From Sphingobacterium oryzagri (GTDB lineage: Bacteria > Bacteroidota > Bacteroidia > Sphingobacteriales > Sphingobacteriaceae): a stretch of 64,000 nucleotides of DNA. The position numbers and the translations under genes were made by a program. Of the stretch, positions 50,809 to 60,054 are shown one piece after another. The stretch's first letter is position 1, and every line of letters begins with the position of its first letter. A model generated the notes under the pieces. That model was not told where the DNA came from. It was given only the letters and a program-made list of their open reading frames with translations, and searched no databases. The stretch is from contig NZ_CP117880.1 of assembly GCF_028736175.1 (NCBI RefSeq), positions 4,836,001 to 4,900,000 of the forward strand, written 5' to 3'.

Positions 50809-52062
50809 ATGGCATATTTATTTACTTCAGAGTCGGTGTCGGAAGGGCATCCGGACAAAGTAGCAGATCAAATTTCTGATGCTTTAATTGATAATTTCTT
50901 GGCGTGGGATGAGGATGCACGTGTTGCAATAGAGACATTAGTTACTACAGGACAGGTTGTTTTGGCGGGCGAAGTGAAGTCGAAAATCTATTTAGATGTC
51001 CAAAAGATTGCCCGTTCGGTGATCGAAAAAATTGGCTACACAAAATCGGCTTACATGTTTGAAGCCAACTCTTGCGGAGTTTTGTCGGCAATTCACGAAC
51101 AATCTGCGGAGATAAACCAAGGTGTTGACCGCAAAACAAAGCAAGAACAAGGCGCCGGCGATCAGGGAATTATGTTTGGCTATGCTAATAATGAGACCGA
51201 CAACTACATGCCTCTTGCCTTAGACCTTGCTCATCGCTTGTTGTTTGAACTTGCGGCGTTGAGACGCGAAAACAAGGAAATTGTTTACCTGCGCCCCGAT
51301 GCGAAATCGCAAGTGACATTGGAGTATAGTGATGATCATAAGCCACAACGCATTGATACCATTGTTATTTCTACGCAACACGACGATTTTGATTCAGAAC
51401 CTACCATGCTGGCCAAAATTACCGAAGATGTGAAAAACATTTTGATTCCGCGTGTGAAAGCGCAGTTGAAACCCGAATTACAATCCCTTTTTAACGACAA
51501 TATCAAGTTCCACGTGAACCCGACAGGAAAGTTTGTTATTGGTGGCCCGCATGGTGATACCGGACTTACGGGTCGTAAAATCATTGTGGATACCTACGGC
51601 GGAAAAGGCGCACACGGTGGCGGTGCTTTCTCGGGAAAAGATCCATCAAAAGTTGACCGTTCGGCAGCATATGCGACACGCCATATCGCCAAAAACCTGG
51701 TTGCGGCCGGCGTTGCCGACGAGATACTCGTACAAATTTCCTACGCTATCGGCGTTAAGGATCCGATGGGTATCTATGTAAACACGTATGGCACCAGCAA
51801 AGTCGGTTTAACCGATGGGGAGATTTCCAGCAAAATCGCGACGATCTTTGATATGACGCCTTATGGTATCGAAACACGTCTGGGCTTGCGCAATCCCATT
51901 TATTCGGAAACCGCAGCATACGGCCATATGGGCAGAACGCCGCAGACGGTGAGCAAAACCTTCGAAAGCTCAACAGGCGAAACAAAAACTGTCGAGGTTG
52001 AGCTATTTACCTGGGAAAAACTCGACTACGTCGATAAAATAAAACAAGCATTTTCGCTTTAG
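50809..52062 (+). CDS. metK: S-adenosylmethionine synthetase
   Basis: A 417-residue enzyme with the MetK motifs GHPDKVADQISDA, GAGDQGIMFGYA, GGPHGDTGLTGRK and GGAFSGKDPSKVDRS. It makes SAM from methionine and ATP. Preceded by the putative SAM riboswitch, which would close a feedback loop on its product. Monocistronic, with a terminator after the stop. Confidence 0.97.
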   Translation: MAYLFTSESVSEGHPDKVADQISDALIDNFLAWDEDARVAIETLVTTGQVVLAGEVKSKIYLDVQKIARSVIEKIGYTKSAYMFEANSCGVLSAIHEQSAEINQGVDRKTKQEQGAGDQGIMFGYANNETDNYMPLALDLAHRLLFELAALRRENKEIVYLRPDAKSQVTLEYSDDHKPQRIDTIVISTQHDDFDSEPTMLAKITEDVKNILIPRVKAQLKPELQSLFNDNIKFHVNPTGKFVIGGPHGDTGLTGRKIIVDTYGGKGAHGGGAFSGKDPSKVDRSAAYATRHIAKNLVAAGVADEILVQISYAIGVKDPMGIYVNTYGTSKVGLTDGEISSKIATIFDMTPYGIETRLGLRNPIYSETAAYGHMGRTPQTVSKTFESSTGETKTVEVELFTWEKLDYVDKIKQAFSL

Positions 52063-52080
52063 CATAAAGCACGTTGCACA

Positions 52081-52114
52081 AAAAATCCCGTTCTTAAAGG
52101 AGCGGGATTTTTTT
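52081..52114. terminator. Terminator between metK and the DUF58 gene
   Basis: AAAAATCCCG (52081-52090) pairs with CGGGATTTTT (52103-52112), followed by T. A run on the left and T run on the right suit both converging operons. Confidence 0.88.
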
Positions 52115-52153
52115 ATAATTTACGCTACAGGTATGAGCCTGAAACGAAGAAAA

Positions 52154-53482
52154 TTAAAGTAATCCTCTGGCCTTGATTTCCAAATATTTATTTATAGCAT
52201 TGATGGTCAAGTCTTCTGGTGCGGTATATATCGTTTGTATACCCTGTCTGTTGAGTTCCTGGATGACCAGATTTTTATCGTAGATAAATTTTTCGGCAAT
52301 GATTTGGTTGTACACATCGATCACCCGATTGCCCTGTTCTTTTGCCATGTCTTGCAGCTCCGTATTTTTGAAAACCACCACGACCAATACGTGGCTTTTT
52401 GCTAGCATGCGTAAGTAAGGAAGCTGTCTTGACAAGGCATCCGTAGTTTCAAAATTGGTATACAACATGAGCAGCGAGCGCTTATTGATGTGCCTATTAC
52501 AAAAGGCATATAAATTTCCAAATTCCGTTTCTTCGAAGGCGGTTTCTATTCCATAAAGTTTTTCCGAGATCCTTTGTAGCTGATTGTTTCTTTTCTCCGC
52601 AGGAATATGGTTGCCAATCTGCTTGGAGAAGGTCAGCATACCGGCCCGGTCCTGCTTGAGGATAGCGGCACTGGCCAACACTAATGTAGAATTTATGGCA
52701 TAGTCCAGTAAAGTCAATCCATTAAAAGGCATCCGCATTACGCGTCCGGTATCGATCAAAGCATAAATAGGTTGCGACTTTTCTTCTTGAAATTGATTGA
52801 CCAACATTTTCTTATGTTTAGCCGTCGCTTTCCAATTCAAATGACGAAACTCATCACCACGCACGTATTCTCGAATATGATCAAACTCCAAGGTAGCGCC
52901 AATCTTACGCACACGCTTGATGCCCATTTCCATTAAACGATCTGTCGTTGCCAAAAGTTGGTATTTCCGCATTTGAATAAAGGATGGATAACAAGCTATC
53001 GTTTTATGCTCCAGCAGGGAGAATTTCCGTTCAAACAGTCCAATCTTTTTCACCAAAGCGTGGCAACGCTCAAATACATACACCCCGCGCGTAGTCGGTC
53101 TGACAGTATATTGCACCACTTTTTCCTCACGCGCCAGCAGTTTCAAATCGAAATCCACATGCCGCAATTGCAACTGTTTCGGAAACTCTTCAAGCACACG
53201 CACATGTACAGCTGTCGGATAAAAGTTACGCATCAACAACTCCATTTCATTTTCATCACCGTTGGATAACTTTTCCGGATAGACGCGTTGTATTTCTACA
53301 CGATTTTTGCCCGTATATAAGAAGAAAAGATCCGAGATGCAGGCAATGACCCAAAGCCAAAAAAGCACCGTTGCCGGAATAGCCATGATCGGGATAAAAA
53401 AAGAAATCACGAAGCTAAAAGCCAAAATTAAAAGGCTAAAAAAGAAAGAGTTTGTTGGATATAGACTTCGAATAAACCGCAT
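52154..53482 (-). CDS. DUF58 domain protein
   Basis: A 442-residue protein with two N-terminal membrane segments (about 10-55) and a DUF58 core, marked by RGDEFRHLNWKATAKHKKM around residues 211-229 and a von Willebrand A-like fold (YALIDTGR). In many bacteria it is paired with a MoxR ATPase in envelope-related complexes of unclear substrate. It is the last gene of the six-gene operon, overlapping the moxR gene by one base. Confidence 0.9.
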   Translation of the reverse strand: MRFIRSLYPTNSFFFSLLILAFSFVISFFIPIMAIPATVLFWLWVIACISDLFFLYTGKNRVEIQRVYPEKLSNGDENEMELLMRNFYPTAVHVRVLEEFPKQLQLRHVDFDLKLLAREEKVVQYTVRPTTRGVYVFERCHALVKKIGLFERKFSLLEHKTIACYPSFIQMRKYQLLATTDRLMEMGIKRVRKIGATLEFDHIREYVRGDEFRHLNWKATAKHKKMLVNQFQEEKSQPIYALIDTGRVMRMPFNGLTLLDYAINSTLVLASAAILKQDRAGMLTFSKQIGNHIPAEKRNNQLQRISEKLYGIETAFEETEFGNLYAFCNRHINKRSLLMLYTNFETTDALSRQLPYLRMLAKSHVLVVVVFKNTELQDMAKEQGNRVIDVYNQIIAEKFIYDKNLVIQELNRQGIQTIYTAPEDLTINAINKYLEIKARGLL

Positions 53483-54477
53483 TACCTAGGAATTTCTATA
53501 CTATCTACCAGTTGCTTAATAATGTAATCACTTGTAAAGCCTTCCATTTCCTTTTCTGGTGTGAGCAAGACACGGTGCCCTAAAATGTTTGGAGCAACAT
53601 ACTTCACATCGTCTGGCGTAATAAAATCCCGGCCTTGGAGCGCTGCAGATGCCTTTGCCGCTTCTAAAAGCGCAATAGAAGCGCGCGGTGAAGCACCAAG
53701 CGTCAAGTTCGGATTCGACCGCGTGTGAAACACCACTTGTATAATATAGTTTAACACATCTTCATGTACGTAAACCTGCTTAATGAGCTGCTGAAAATGA
53801 ACAATATCTGCTACACTCACCACTGCCTGTACCAAATCTTCTTTATTGCCTACGCGCTGCGCGTGGTGTTCCTGTAATATCGTTAGCTCTTCCGCTGCCG
53901 AAGGATAACCGACATTGATCTTGAACAGAAAGCGGTCCAATTGTGCTTCGGGCAACCGATATGTTCCTTCGTGTTCAATCGGGTTTTGTGTAGCGAACAC
54001 CACAAACGGCTTCGGCACCGTATATGTGTGCCCATCGACCGTTACCTGCTGTTCAGACATACACTCAAACAATGAAGACTGTGTCTTTGCAGGCGCACGA
54101 TTTATTTCGTCGATCAAGACCAAATTGCCAAATATCGGTCCTTTTACAAATTGAAATTCATTGGATTTGAGGTCTAAGATGGACGAACCTGTGACATCAG
54201 ATGGCATCAGATCTGGCGTAAACTGTATACGTTTAAAATCGCCCTGAATACTTTTCGCGATCAATTTTGCCGTTAACGTTTTTGCTACACCGGGCATACC
54301 TTCGATCAAGGAGTGTCCTGCGGTCAATATAGAAATAAGCAATTTACGGATAACGTCATCTTGCCCGACGATTACTTTTTTAACTTCGGCCTTCACGGCC
54401 TCCATCTTTTCCTGTAAATCCGTTAGGTCTATTCTGTTCTCAAAAGTTGGTTCATATCTATTTTCTAATTCACTCAT
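53482..54477 (-). CDS. MoxR-family AAA+ ATPase
   Basis: A 331-residue ATPase with Walker A GMPGVAKT, Walker B LVLIDEINRAP, sensor-1 FATQNP and the AAA_lid region. MoxR proteins act as chaperones for maturation of partner proteins, usually the DUF58 product. Overlaps DUF4350 by four bases and DUF58 by one. Confidence 0.94.
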   Translation of the reverse strand: MSELENRYEPTFENRIDLTDLQEKMEAVKAEVKKVIVGQDDVIRKLLISILTAGHSLIEGMPGVAKTLTAKLIAKSIQGDFKRIQFTPDLMPSDVTGSSILDLKSNEFQFVKGPIFGNLVLIDEINRAPAKTQSSLFECMSEQQVTVDGHTYTVPKPFVVFATQNPIEHEGTYRLPEAQLDRFLFKINVGYPSAAEELTILQEHHAQRVGNKEDLVQAVVSVADIVHFQQLIKQVYVHEDVLNYIIQVVFHTRSNPNLTLGASPRASIALLEAAKASAALQGRDFITPDDVKYVAPNILGHRVLLTPEKEMEGFTSDYIIKQLVDSIEIPR

Positions 54478-55688
54478 AGCATATTGGCTTTATTTTTAAA
54501 ATCTTCGATCTGTTTATTAACGGTGAGCAATTCCGCATCGGTGGAAGAGCGTATATTTTTATATCGGATAATCAAGGCGACCAATGCCGCGCAGTCGGCC
54601 AAAGCCACACCCGTTTTGGCGGAAAGATGCTTGGCAAAACCGTCCTCTTCCAATGTCAGGATATCAATCAAGTAATAGGTACGTAACTCATACAAGAAAT
54701 ATTCTATTTTCTTTTCAACCAGGTTGCCCGGATTGCCATTTTCATAATAGAGTGTCGCAATGGTTTTGGCAAATTCTTTGGACAAATTGGGTTCCGGCTC
54801 GATTACAGGCACGGCACGTTGCTCGCGCTTACTGCGAAACAACAAAAAAAGCAAAAGACCAAAAAGTAGGATGTACCACGCCTCTCGCAATCCGGCATTT
54901 TGCAAAAGTACGCGCAGTGGTGTTCGAGTTGCATTTTGGTCTTGTAGCAACGCATCAAACCAATACACCTGCTTTCTGGAGATCAACCTCAACGCGGCAG
55001 CAGCATATAAAAAATTAGGCTGCTTTAACATATAATAATTGGTAAACATTAAAGGCTCTAAATGGATCAGGAAGCGCCCGTTTTTACGTTTGATTTCCAA
55101 AAAATTCGGCATCTCGCGTTCATTTGTTTGGAAATAACCAATCTTTTTCGTCTCGGGGGCGTTCAAACCGTAGAAAAATCCCGGATACTCTAAATCTTTG
55201 TAATACGCTTCTGTGCCGTTACTCAAAGCGAATGGCCGATCGTTCACATCCCAAACCTCGCCGAAATTCTGCGGATAATAATACTCCATATCCAGTCCTA
55301 AGGTATCCAGTAGCTCGTGCGGAAAACTGTTGGCCGAGATAAAAACTTCGCCTCCACGATCCACAAAGGCTACGAGCTCGGCAATCGTTTCCTTTCCTTC
55401 ATAAAACTCGTTTACAATATACAGTACGGTGGCTTGCTCCTTTCCGCTTAGGAATTTTTTGATATCGCTGTAGTTAGTAGAACTAAAATCGGCCACTTGC
55501 GTGCTGTCACCCAATATTTTTGGCAATTCAGTATGCGTAAAATAAAGTCCGAAAGGAATTTTGTCCCGCTGATCGTAGCTCCGTGTCCAGTCGACCTGCT
55601 TATCGCTGGAGATATCAATAACCGCGATGACAAGTAGCGTAATAGCCAACAGCATGATGCCTAATTTCCCGGAATTTTTCATTGCCAT
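54474..55688 (-). CDS. DUF4350 domain membrane protein
   Basis: A 404-residue protein with an N-terminal membrane segment, an extracytoplasmic DUF4350 (GATase-like) region (YDQRDKIPFGLYFTHTELP, VDRGGEVFISANSFP) and a second membrane segment near 271-287 followed by a cytoplasmic helical tail. Function unknown; part of the conserved MoxR operon. Ten-base overlap with the upstream DUF4129 gene. Confidence 0.88.
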   Translation of the reverse strand: MAMKNSGKLGIMLLAITLLVIAVIDISSDKQVDWTRSYDQRDKIPFGLYFTHTELPKILGDSTQVADFSSTNYSDIKKFLSGKEQATVLYIVNEFYEGKETIAELVAFVDRGGEVFISANSFPHELLDTLGLDMEYYYPQNFGEVWDVNDRPFALSNGTEAYYKDLEYPGFFYGLNAPETKKIGYFQTNEREMPNFLEIKRKNGRFLIHLEPLMFTNYYMLKQPNFLYAAAALRLISRKQVYWFDALLQDQNATRTPLRVLLQNAGLREAWYILLFGLLLFLLFRSKREQRAVPVIEPEPNLSKEFAKTIATLYYENGNPGNLVEKKIEYFLYELRTYYLIDILTLEEDGFAKHLSAKTGVALADCAALVALIIRYKNIRSSTDAELLTVNKQIEDFKNKANML

Positions 55689-56491
55689 TTTGTTTGAAAG
55701 TGTAGGAAATAGTTTGCAAGCCGCTCATAGCTGTCCTTATCGATGGGCTCATTGCCGTACCAAATACGGTTGAAGAGGTCTACATTTTGCGCAAACTCCG
55801 CTTTAATATCCCGGTGTTCGATCTCTTCAATAAGCTCCACGTTGGATTTGGAGTGCCGCCAATGAATGTAACCTTTTCGAGCCAAAAGTTGAATATTGAG
55901 CAGGTTAAGGTATCGTATGGCTTTTGCGAAATCATCCTGCTGTTTCGCCTCTTCGATATATCGCATCAAATCGACATCCATAAGGTTGCGTTCAACAAAT
56001 TTAATCTCACTTTGCGCCGATGCTTCTTCCTCATTCGGATGCAGCAAACGCTTTCCGGAGAAAATAACCCGATACAGTATCCACACCAAAAGCAGTACGG
56101 CAGCAACGGCCAATATATTATAAACGATATCGGCAAAGTTGAAATATTGGGTATCCGGAAAAAGGTTGCCTAGCCAGCGTGCGAGACGATTGCCGATCTT
56201 TTTAAAAAAGCCAATCTGTTCGAGGTTTTCATTTTCGTAGTCAAACTCCTGTTTCTTATACGCTCTAGAAAGCTGGCTAAACAACGTCGTATCGACAGCG
56301 GGTACGCCTTCAAAATAAGGCACCTTATCAAAATAACCCTCAGCCATGTAATCATCCACCTGTTCTTTCTCGATATCATCAAGATCGACCAAACTATCCG
56401 GCGGCATACTTTGTACAAGAGAATCTTGTGCGACACAGCGCGATAGCACCATGCTCAACCATAATAAAACGACAAAAAGCTTAGACCACAT
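55679..56491 (-). CDS. DUF4129-type membrane protein
   Basis: A 270-residue protein with a signal peptide (SRCVAQ, about residue 22), a membrane segment near 127-147 and a C-terminal DUF4129-like helical region (AIRYLNLLNIQLLARKGYIHW through DSYERLANYFLHF). Found with MoxR/DUF58/DUF4350 genes in many bacteria. Function unknown. Overlaps its neighbours by 10-11 bases. Confidence 0.82.
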   Translation of the reverse strand: MWSKLFVVLLWLSMVLSRCVAQDSLVQSMPPDSLVDLDDIEKEQVDDYMAEGYFDKVPYFEGVPAVDTTLFSQLSRAYKKQEFDYENENLEQIGFFKKIGNRLARWLGNLFPDTQYFNFADIVYNILAVAAVLLLVWILYRVIFSGKRLLHPNEEEASAQSEIKFVERNLMDVDLMRYIEEAKQQDDFAKAIRYLNLLNIQLLARKGYIHWRHSKSNVELIEEIEHRDIKAEFAQNVDLFNRIWYGNEPIDKDSYERLANYFLHFQTKWQ

Positions 56492-57401
56492 CGCTCCCCT
56501 CCTCTCCCAAACGCTGAATCTTGGCGTAAATATCTTCGCCGTAGGTCACTTCTTTTGCAGTTTCATAGATAATGCCATACACCAAAACGGAAAACATGTA
56601 ATAAACGATATAGAGCAAGATTAAAATCGTTGCGCCAATAGAGACGAACATGCGTCCGTAGACGCTCTCAAAAAAGGTGTCTTCAAAACCGATCGTGTTG
56701 TAAGCGATCAGGCCGATAATAAGCACTGGCATCAATGACAACATCATTAACAGCACTTGAAAAACGAAACCGACGACATAAGATGATACACTGTAGTCTA
56801 TTATTTTCTTTCGCAGAATAGAAAACGTTTGCTGCAAACTAGATCCCGCTTCCATATATCCTTCCGGGTAAAATAAAAATGCGCAGAAAAACCATACACC
56901 CACAAAAGCGAATAAAATGCCAATGGCGAAACTGCCTAACAGCGGTATAAAGGCCAAAATGACGACAACAACACCCAAGGGCACAAAAAGAATGAGTATG
57001 GCTAACAGAGCCACTAATAAAAAAACGAAATATTTACCGATATGCTGCCGAAAGGAATGCCAAACATCGGCGGAACTAAAATCAGTATTGCGTTGTGTCT
57101 TCAACAAAATAAAATATTCAATGGCTAAACCAAAAAATACCAGGCTAACGAGCACCAAGAGAACGGCAACCACAATGGCTACAACGATAAGATCTAACGA
57201 TTCTGAAAAGTCACGATTGCCGGTCAAATTGATTTTGGTCGTTCCGTAATAAATAAGGATCAACATAAAACACAGCGGCAGCACCGCCATGCGGAAGATG
57301 GTGTCAAAGAAATGCTTTAAAACCAAACGCAGCAAATTGATAAAATCCTGGACAATCTCGCCAAGTTTACGTTCTTTCTTAAACTCAAAATTTAATTCCA
57401 T
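56481..57401 (-). CDS. Polytopic membrane protein of the MoxR operon, unknown function
   Basis: A 306-residue protein with about six hydrophobic segments (one near 36-54, a pair near 72-100, further ones near 125-180, 200-235 and 253-272). It resembles generic glycerophosphodiester-phosphodiesterase-like membrane domains but I cannot place it in a named family. Overlap with both flanking genes by about 10 bases shows it belongs to the operon. Confidence 0.78.
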   Translation of the reverse strand: MELNFEFKKERKLGEIVQDFINLLRLVLKHFFDTIFRMAVLPLCFMLILIYYGTTKINLTGNRDFSESLDLIVVAIVVAVLLVLVSLVFFGLAIEYFILLKTQRNTDFSSADVWHSFRQHIGKYFVFLLVALLAILILFVPLGVVVVILAFIPLLGSFAIGILFAFVGVWFFCAFLFYPEGYMEAGSSLQQTFSILRKKIIDYSVSSYVVGFVFQVLLMMLSLMPVLIIGLIAYNTIGFEDTFFESVYGRMFVSIGATILILLYIVYYMFSVLVYGIIYETAKEVTYGEDIYAKIQRLGEEGSDVV

Positions 57402-58354
57402 CCGTGAATTTTTGCCAACTGATAAGGTCTAAGAATATAGGTATAACCGATCAATAAAAAAGATAATACGATAATCACCATACACATCCAGATAGAAAAC
57501 TGATAGTGCCGCGTGACAAAACCTTCCAAAAAGCCGGCCACGATAAAGAAAGGAACCGTGCTGACCAATACTTTGGAGGCCGTTTTTATCATTCGTTTAA
57601 AGGAGGCTAAACGGGTAAATGATTTGGGAAACAAGATACTATTTCCGACCGCTATGCCGCAACCTCCAGCCACAACAATAACCGACAGCTCAATCACGCC
57701 ATGAATCCAAATTGCAGACATGGCTTCGCGTAGCACGCCATGCTGATAGAACAGGTAGTGAAAAGCGCCCACCATAATGCCATTGCTAAACAATATAAAG
57801 CCTGCACCAATACTGTAAAATATACCGTATGCGAAAGCCAGAAACGCGACGCGCACATTATTGATGGTAATCGCCAACGCCGAACCGACTTCGCTTCCGC
57901 CAGCATACACCCCCGCCGGATCGCCGGATTCAATGTTTTTGATACTCATATCCACGTAGTAATCGCCCAATATCAACCGAACAAAATCCAGATCATAATG
58001 TGCCGAAAAAAAACCGATCGCTATGGCAAAACAAAAGATCAGTAAGGAGTACAACATCGGCTTTCTTATCGCCCAGATCGCTTCCGGAACATCGTGCCCG
58101 ATAAAACGCCAAATTTGATTCTCGCTAGATTTCTGATCGCGATAAAGCTGTTGATGTGCCAAAATCGCCAATTCATTGAGATAGTCTTTCGTTTTAGAAG
58201 ATGGGTAGAATGTTTGCGCATAGGCTAAATCATTCGTCAACTCGATATAATTAGACGCCAATAGATCGGGCGCAACATTCATTTTGTTGCGCAGATTGCT
58301 TTCAATCAGGATCCATTTATCCTTATTCTTATCGATGAAGGAAGCCTCTCTCAT
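57392..58354 (-). CDS. Stage II sporulation protein M family (SpoIIM/DUF95) membrane protein
   Basis: From the ATG at 58354 (MREASFIDKNKDKW) the protein has 320 residues; the upstream in-frame ATG would add 28 residues not typical of the family. It has the SpoIIM layout: a cytoplasmic N-terminal helical region followed by about six membrane segments, including GIFYSIGAGFILFSNGIMVGAF and IWIHGVIELSVIVVAGGCG. In this non-sporulating lineage the family occurs with RDD and MoxR genes. First gene of the leftward operon, divergent from the RDD gene. Confidence 0.87.
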   Translation of the reverse strand: MREASFIDKNKDKWILIESNLRNKMNVAPDLLASNYIELTNDLAYAQTFYPSSKTKDYLNELAILAHQQLYRDQKSSENQIWRFIGHDVPEAIWAIRKPMLYSLLIFCFAIAIGFFSAHYDLDFVRLILGDYYVDMSIKNIESGDPAGVYAGGSEVGSALAITINNVRVAFLAFAYGIFYSIGAGFILFSNGIMVGAFHYLFYQHGVLREAMSAIWIHGVIELSVIVVAGGCGIAVGNSILFPKSFTRLASFKRMIKTASKVLVSTVPFFIVAGFLEGFVTRHYQFSIWMCMVIIVLSFLLIGYTYILRPYQLAKIHGWN

Positions 58355-58608
58355 AGTTAAAATACTAGCATATCGATTATAGGCGCGCAACCGACCAACA
58401 GTACTGCACGTTGCTTTATAAACAAGCGGCGAAGACAAATCGGCGTAGATTTCTGCAGTTAAAGCGCTTTTTATTAGGAAATATAGGAATAATTTAAGAT
58501 TTGAACGAGCAAATTTTTCACTAAATTAGGAAAGCGGAGTATTAGCGTGTCCAACTGCAATTTGCAGAACCAAAAGTATTCCGTAAATTCAGGTCTTTTC
58601 GCATACAC

Positions 58609-59337
58609 ATGAATAAACTATTGATCAATACGCCACAAAATGTCAAGTTTGAATACAATCAGGCATCTCTAGGCTCGCGGATAGTCGCTTTTGCGATTGA
58701 TTATTTTATTATCATCTGCTATGCCATCTTGGTGATGCTGATTGTAACACAATTGGGGCTGCTTAAATCCAAGGATAGCTGGCTTATTAATGGCATGTAT
58801 ATGTTGCTGCTATTACCAGCGATGTTTTACCCGTTTTTGATGGAAACATTCTTTCACGGCCAAACCATGGGCAAAATCATCATGAAAATCAAAGTGGTAA
58901 AAATCGACGGCACACGCGCAAATATGTATCAATATTTTATCCGTTGGGTGTGCTCTATAATTGACGTGTTTCTATGCGCTGGCGCACTGGGCATCTCAAG
59001 CATTATTGCCACAAAGAACGCCCAGCGTATTGGTGATCTTGCGGCCGATACAGCGGTGATCAGTACGAAACAAAATACAGCAATACAGCAAACATTGCTG
59101 GCTGAGATCACGAAAGAATATGCGGTAACCTTTCCGCAAGTCATCCGCCTTTCGGATCACGATGCCAACATCATCAAGGAAGTTTACAAAAAGGGCTACG
59201 AACGCAAGGATTACAATATTATCCTCGCGCTGAGTAACAAGTTGGTTCAATTGCTTGACGTGAAGCCACAAATGCGGCCGGAAGAGTTTGTAGATGTTGT
59301 TATTAAGGACTATTATTACACCTTTCGGGATAGGTAA
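58609..59337 (+). CDS. RDD family membrane protein
   Basis: A 242-residue protein with the RDD signature near the start (ASLGSRIVAFAIDYFI, containing the Arg-Asp pair) and GQTMGKIIMKIKVV, with about four membrane segments and a cytoplasmic tail. Function unknown; some members act as ion exchangers. It is divergent from the SpoIIM gene and conserved with it in this module. It ends ten bases from the convergent trmB stop, with a small hairpin over both stops. Confidence 0.88.
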   Translation: MNKLLINTPQNVKFEYNQASLGSRIVAFAIDYFIIICYAILVMLIVTQLGLLKSKDSWLINGMYMLLLLPAMFYPFLMETFFHGQTMGKIIMKIKVVKIDGTRANMYQYFIRWVCSIIDVFLCAGALGISSIIATKNAQRIGDLAADTAVISTKQNTAIQQTLLAEITKEYAVTFPQVIRLSDHDANIIKEVYKKGYERKDYNIILALSNKLVQLLDVKPQMRPEEFVDVVIKDYYYTFRDR

Positions 59338-59352
59338 GAGATAACTCTAACC
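59333..59352. repeat. Small hairpin across the RDD and trmB stop codons
   Basis: GGTAAGAG (59333-59340) and CTCTAACC (59345-59352) pair with one mismatch around ATAA. Both stop codons lie inside it. Too weak to call a terminator. Confidence 0.35.
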
Positions 59353-59997
59353 AAACTTCCATTGTACATAATTGATATTTTTGCTAGTAGCTAAATACTT
59401 ACGCTCATAATACGTTTTGATCGATAATACTTCATCGACCAGTGTAGATTGGTAGAGATCAGTGGTTTCCTTTACTTTTTCCAGCTTCAAAGCAGCTATT
59501 TGCTCGAGTGTATACGCATAAAACCCGTCATTATCCGTTTTGAGATGCATAATACCGCCTTCTTTAAGCAAAAGTTGATAACGTTCTAAGAATTTCGGGT
59601 GCGTAAGGCGCTTTTTCTCCCGGCTATCTTGAGGCTGAGGGTCGGGAAACGTAATCCAAATCTCGTCGATTTCTCCTTCGGCGAAATGTTCCAAAATGGT
59701 CTCGATCTGTATGCGTAAAAAGCCCACGTTAGAAATACCATCTTCTATCGCCGTTTTTGCGCCACGCCATATACGGTTGCCTTTGTAATCAATACCGATA
59801 AAATTCTTTTCGGGAAATAGCTTAGCTAAGTTGACGGTGTATTCACCCTTTCCGCAAGCCAATTCCAATATAATAGGTTGTTGGTTTTTAAAGAATTTTT
59901 CTGCCCATGTTCCTTTATACGCTTTGCCCGCGTCAAGCTGCACCACATTGTCGAACGTTGCCACTTCAGCAAATTTCCTAAGCTTATCCTTACCCAT
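59347..59997 (-). CDS. trmB: tRNA (guanine-N7-)-methyltransferase
   Basis: A 216-residue SAM-dependent methyltransferase from the ATG at 59997 (MGKDKLRKF). Motif I is LELACGKGEYTVNLA, followed by NFIGIDYKGNR and the catalytic region EIWITFPDPQPQ. It makes m7G46 in tRNA. The upstream in-frame ATG at 60090 is rejected because the promoter (60016-60045) lies between the two. Divergent from the GDP-L-fucose synthase gene. Confidence 0.94.
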   Translation of the reverse strand: MGKDKLRKFAEVATFDNVVQLDAGKAYKGTWAEKFFKNQQPIILELACGKGEYTVNLAKLFPEKNFIGIDYKGNRIWRGAKTAIEDGISNVGFLRIQIETILEHFAEGEIDEIWITFPDPQPQDSREKKRLTHPKFLERYQLLLKEGGIMHLKTDNDGFYAYTLEQIAALKLEKVKETTDLYQSTLVDEVLSIKTYYERKYLATSKNINYVQWKFG

Positions 59998-60008
59998 TTT
60001 CTGATATT

Positions 60009-60045
60009 TTGTCCGCAAAAATAACCTTATATTTGCAGTATTCAA
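60009..60045. promoter_or_regulatory. Overlapping divergent promoters of trmB and GDP-L-fucose synthase
   Basis: Minus strand: TTG (60045-60043), 19 bases, TATTTTTG (60023-60016), a full match for trmB. Plus strand: TATATTTG (60028-60035) with a TTG at 60009-60011, 16 bases away. The two promoters occupy the same 37 bases, so they probably interfere. Confidence 0.68.
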
Positions 60046-60054
60046 GTAATTGCT

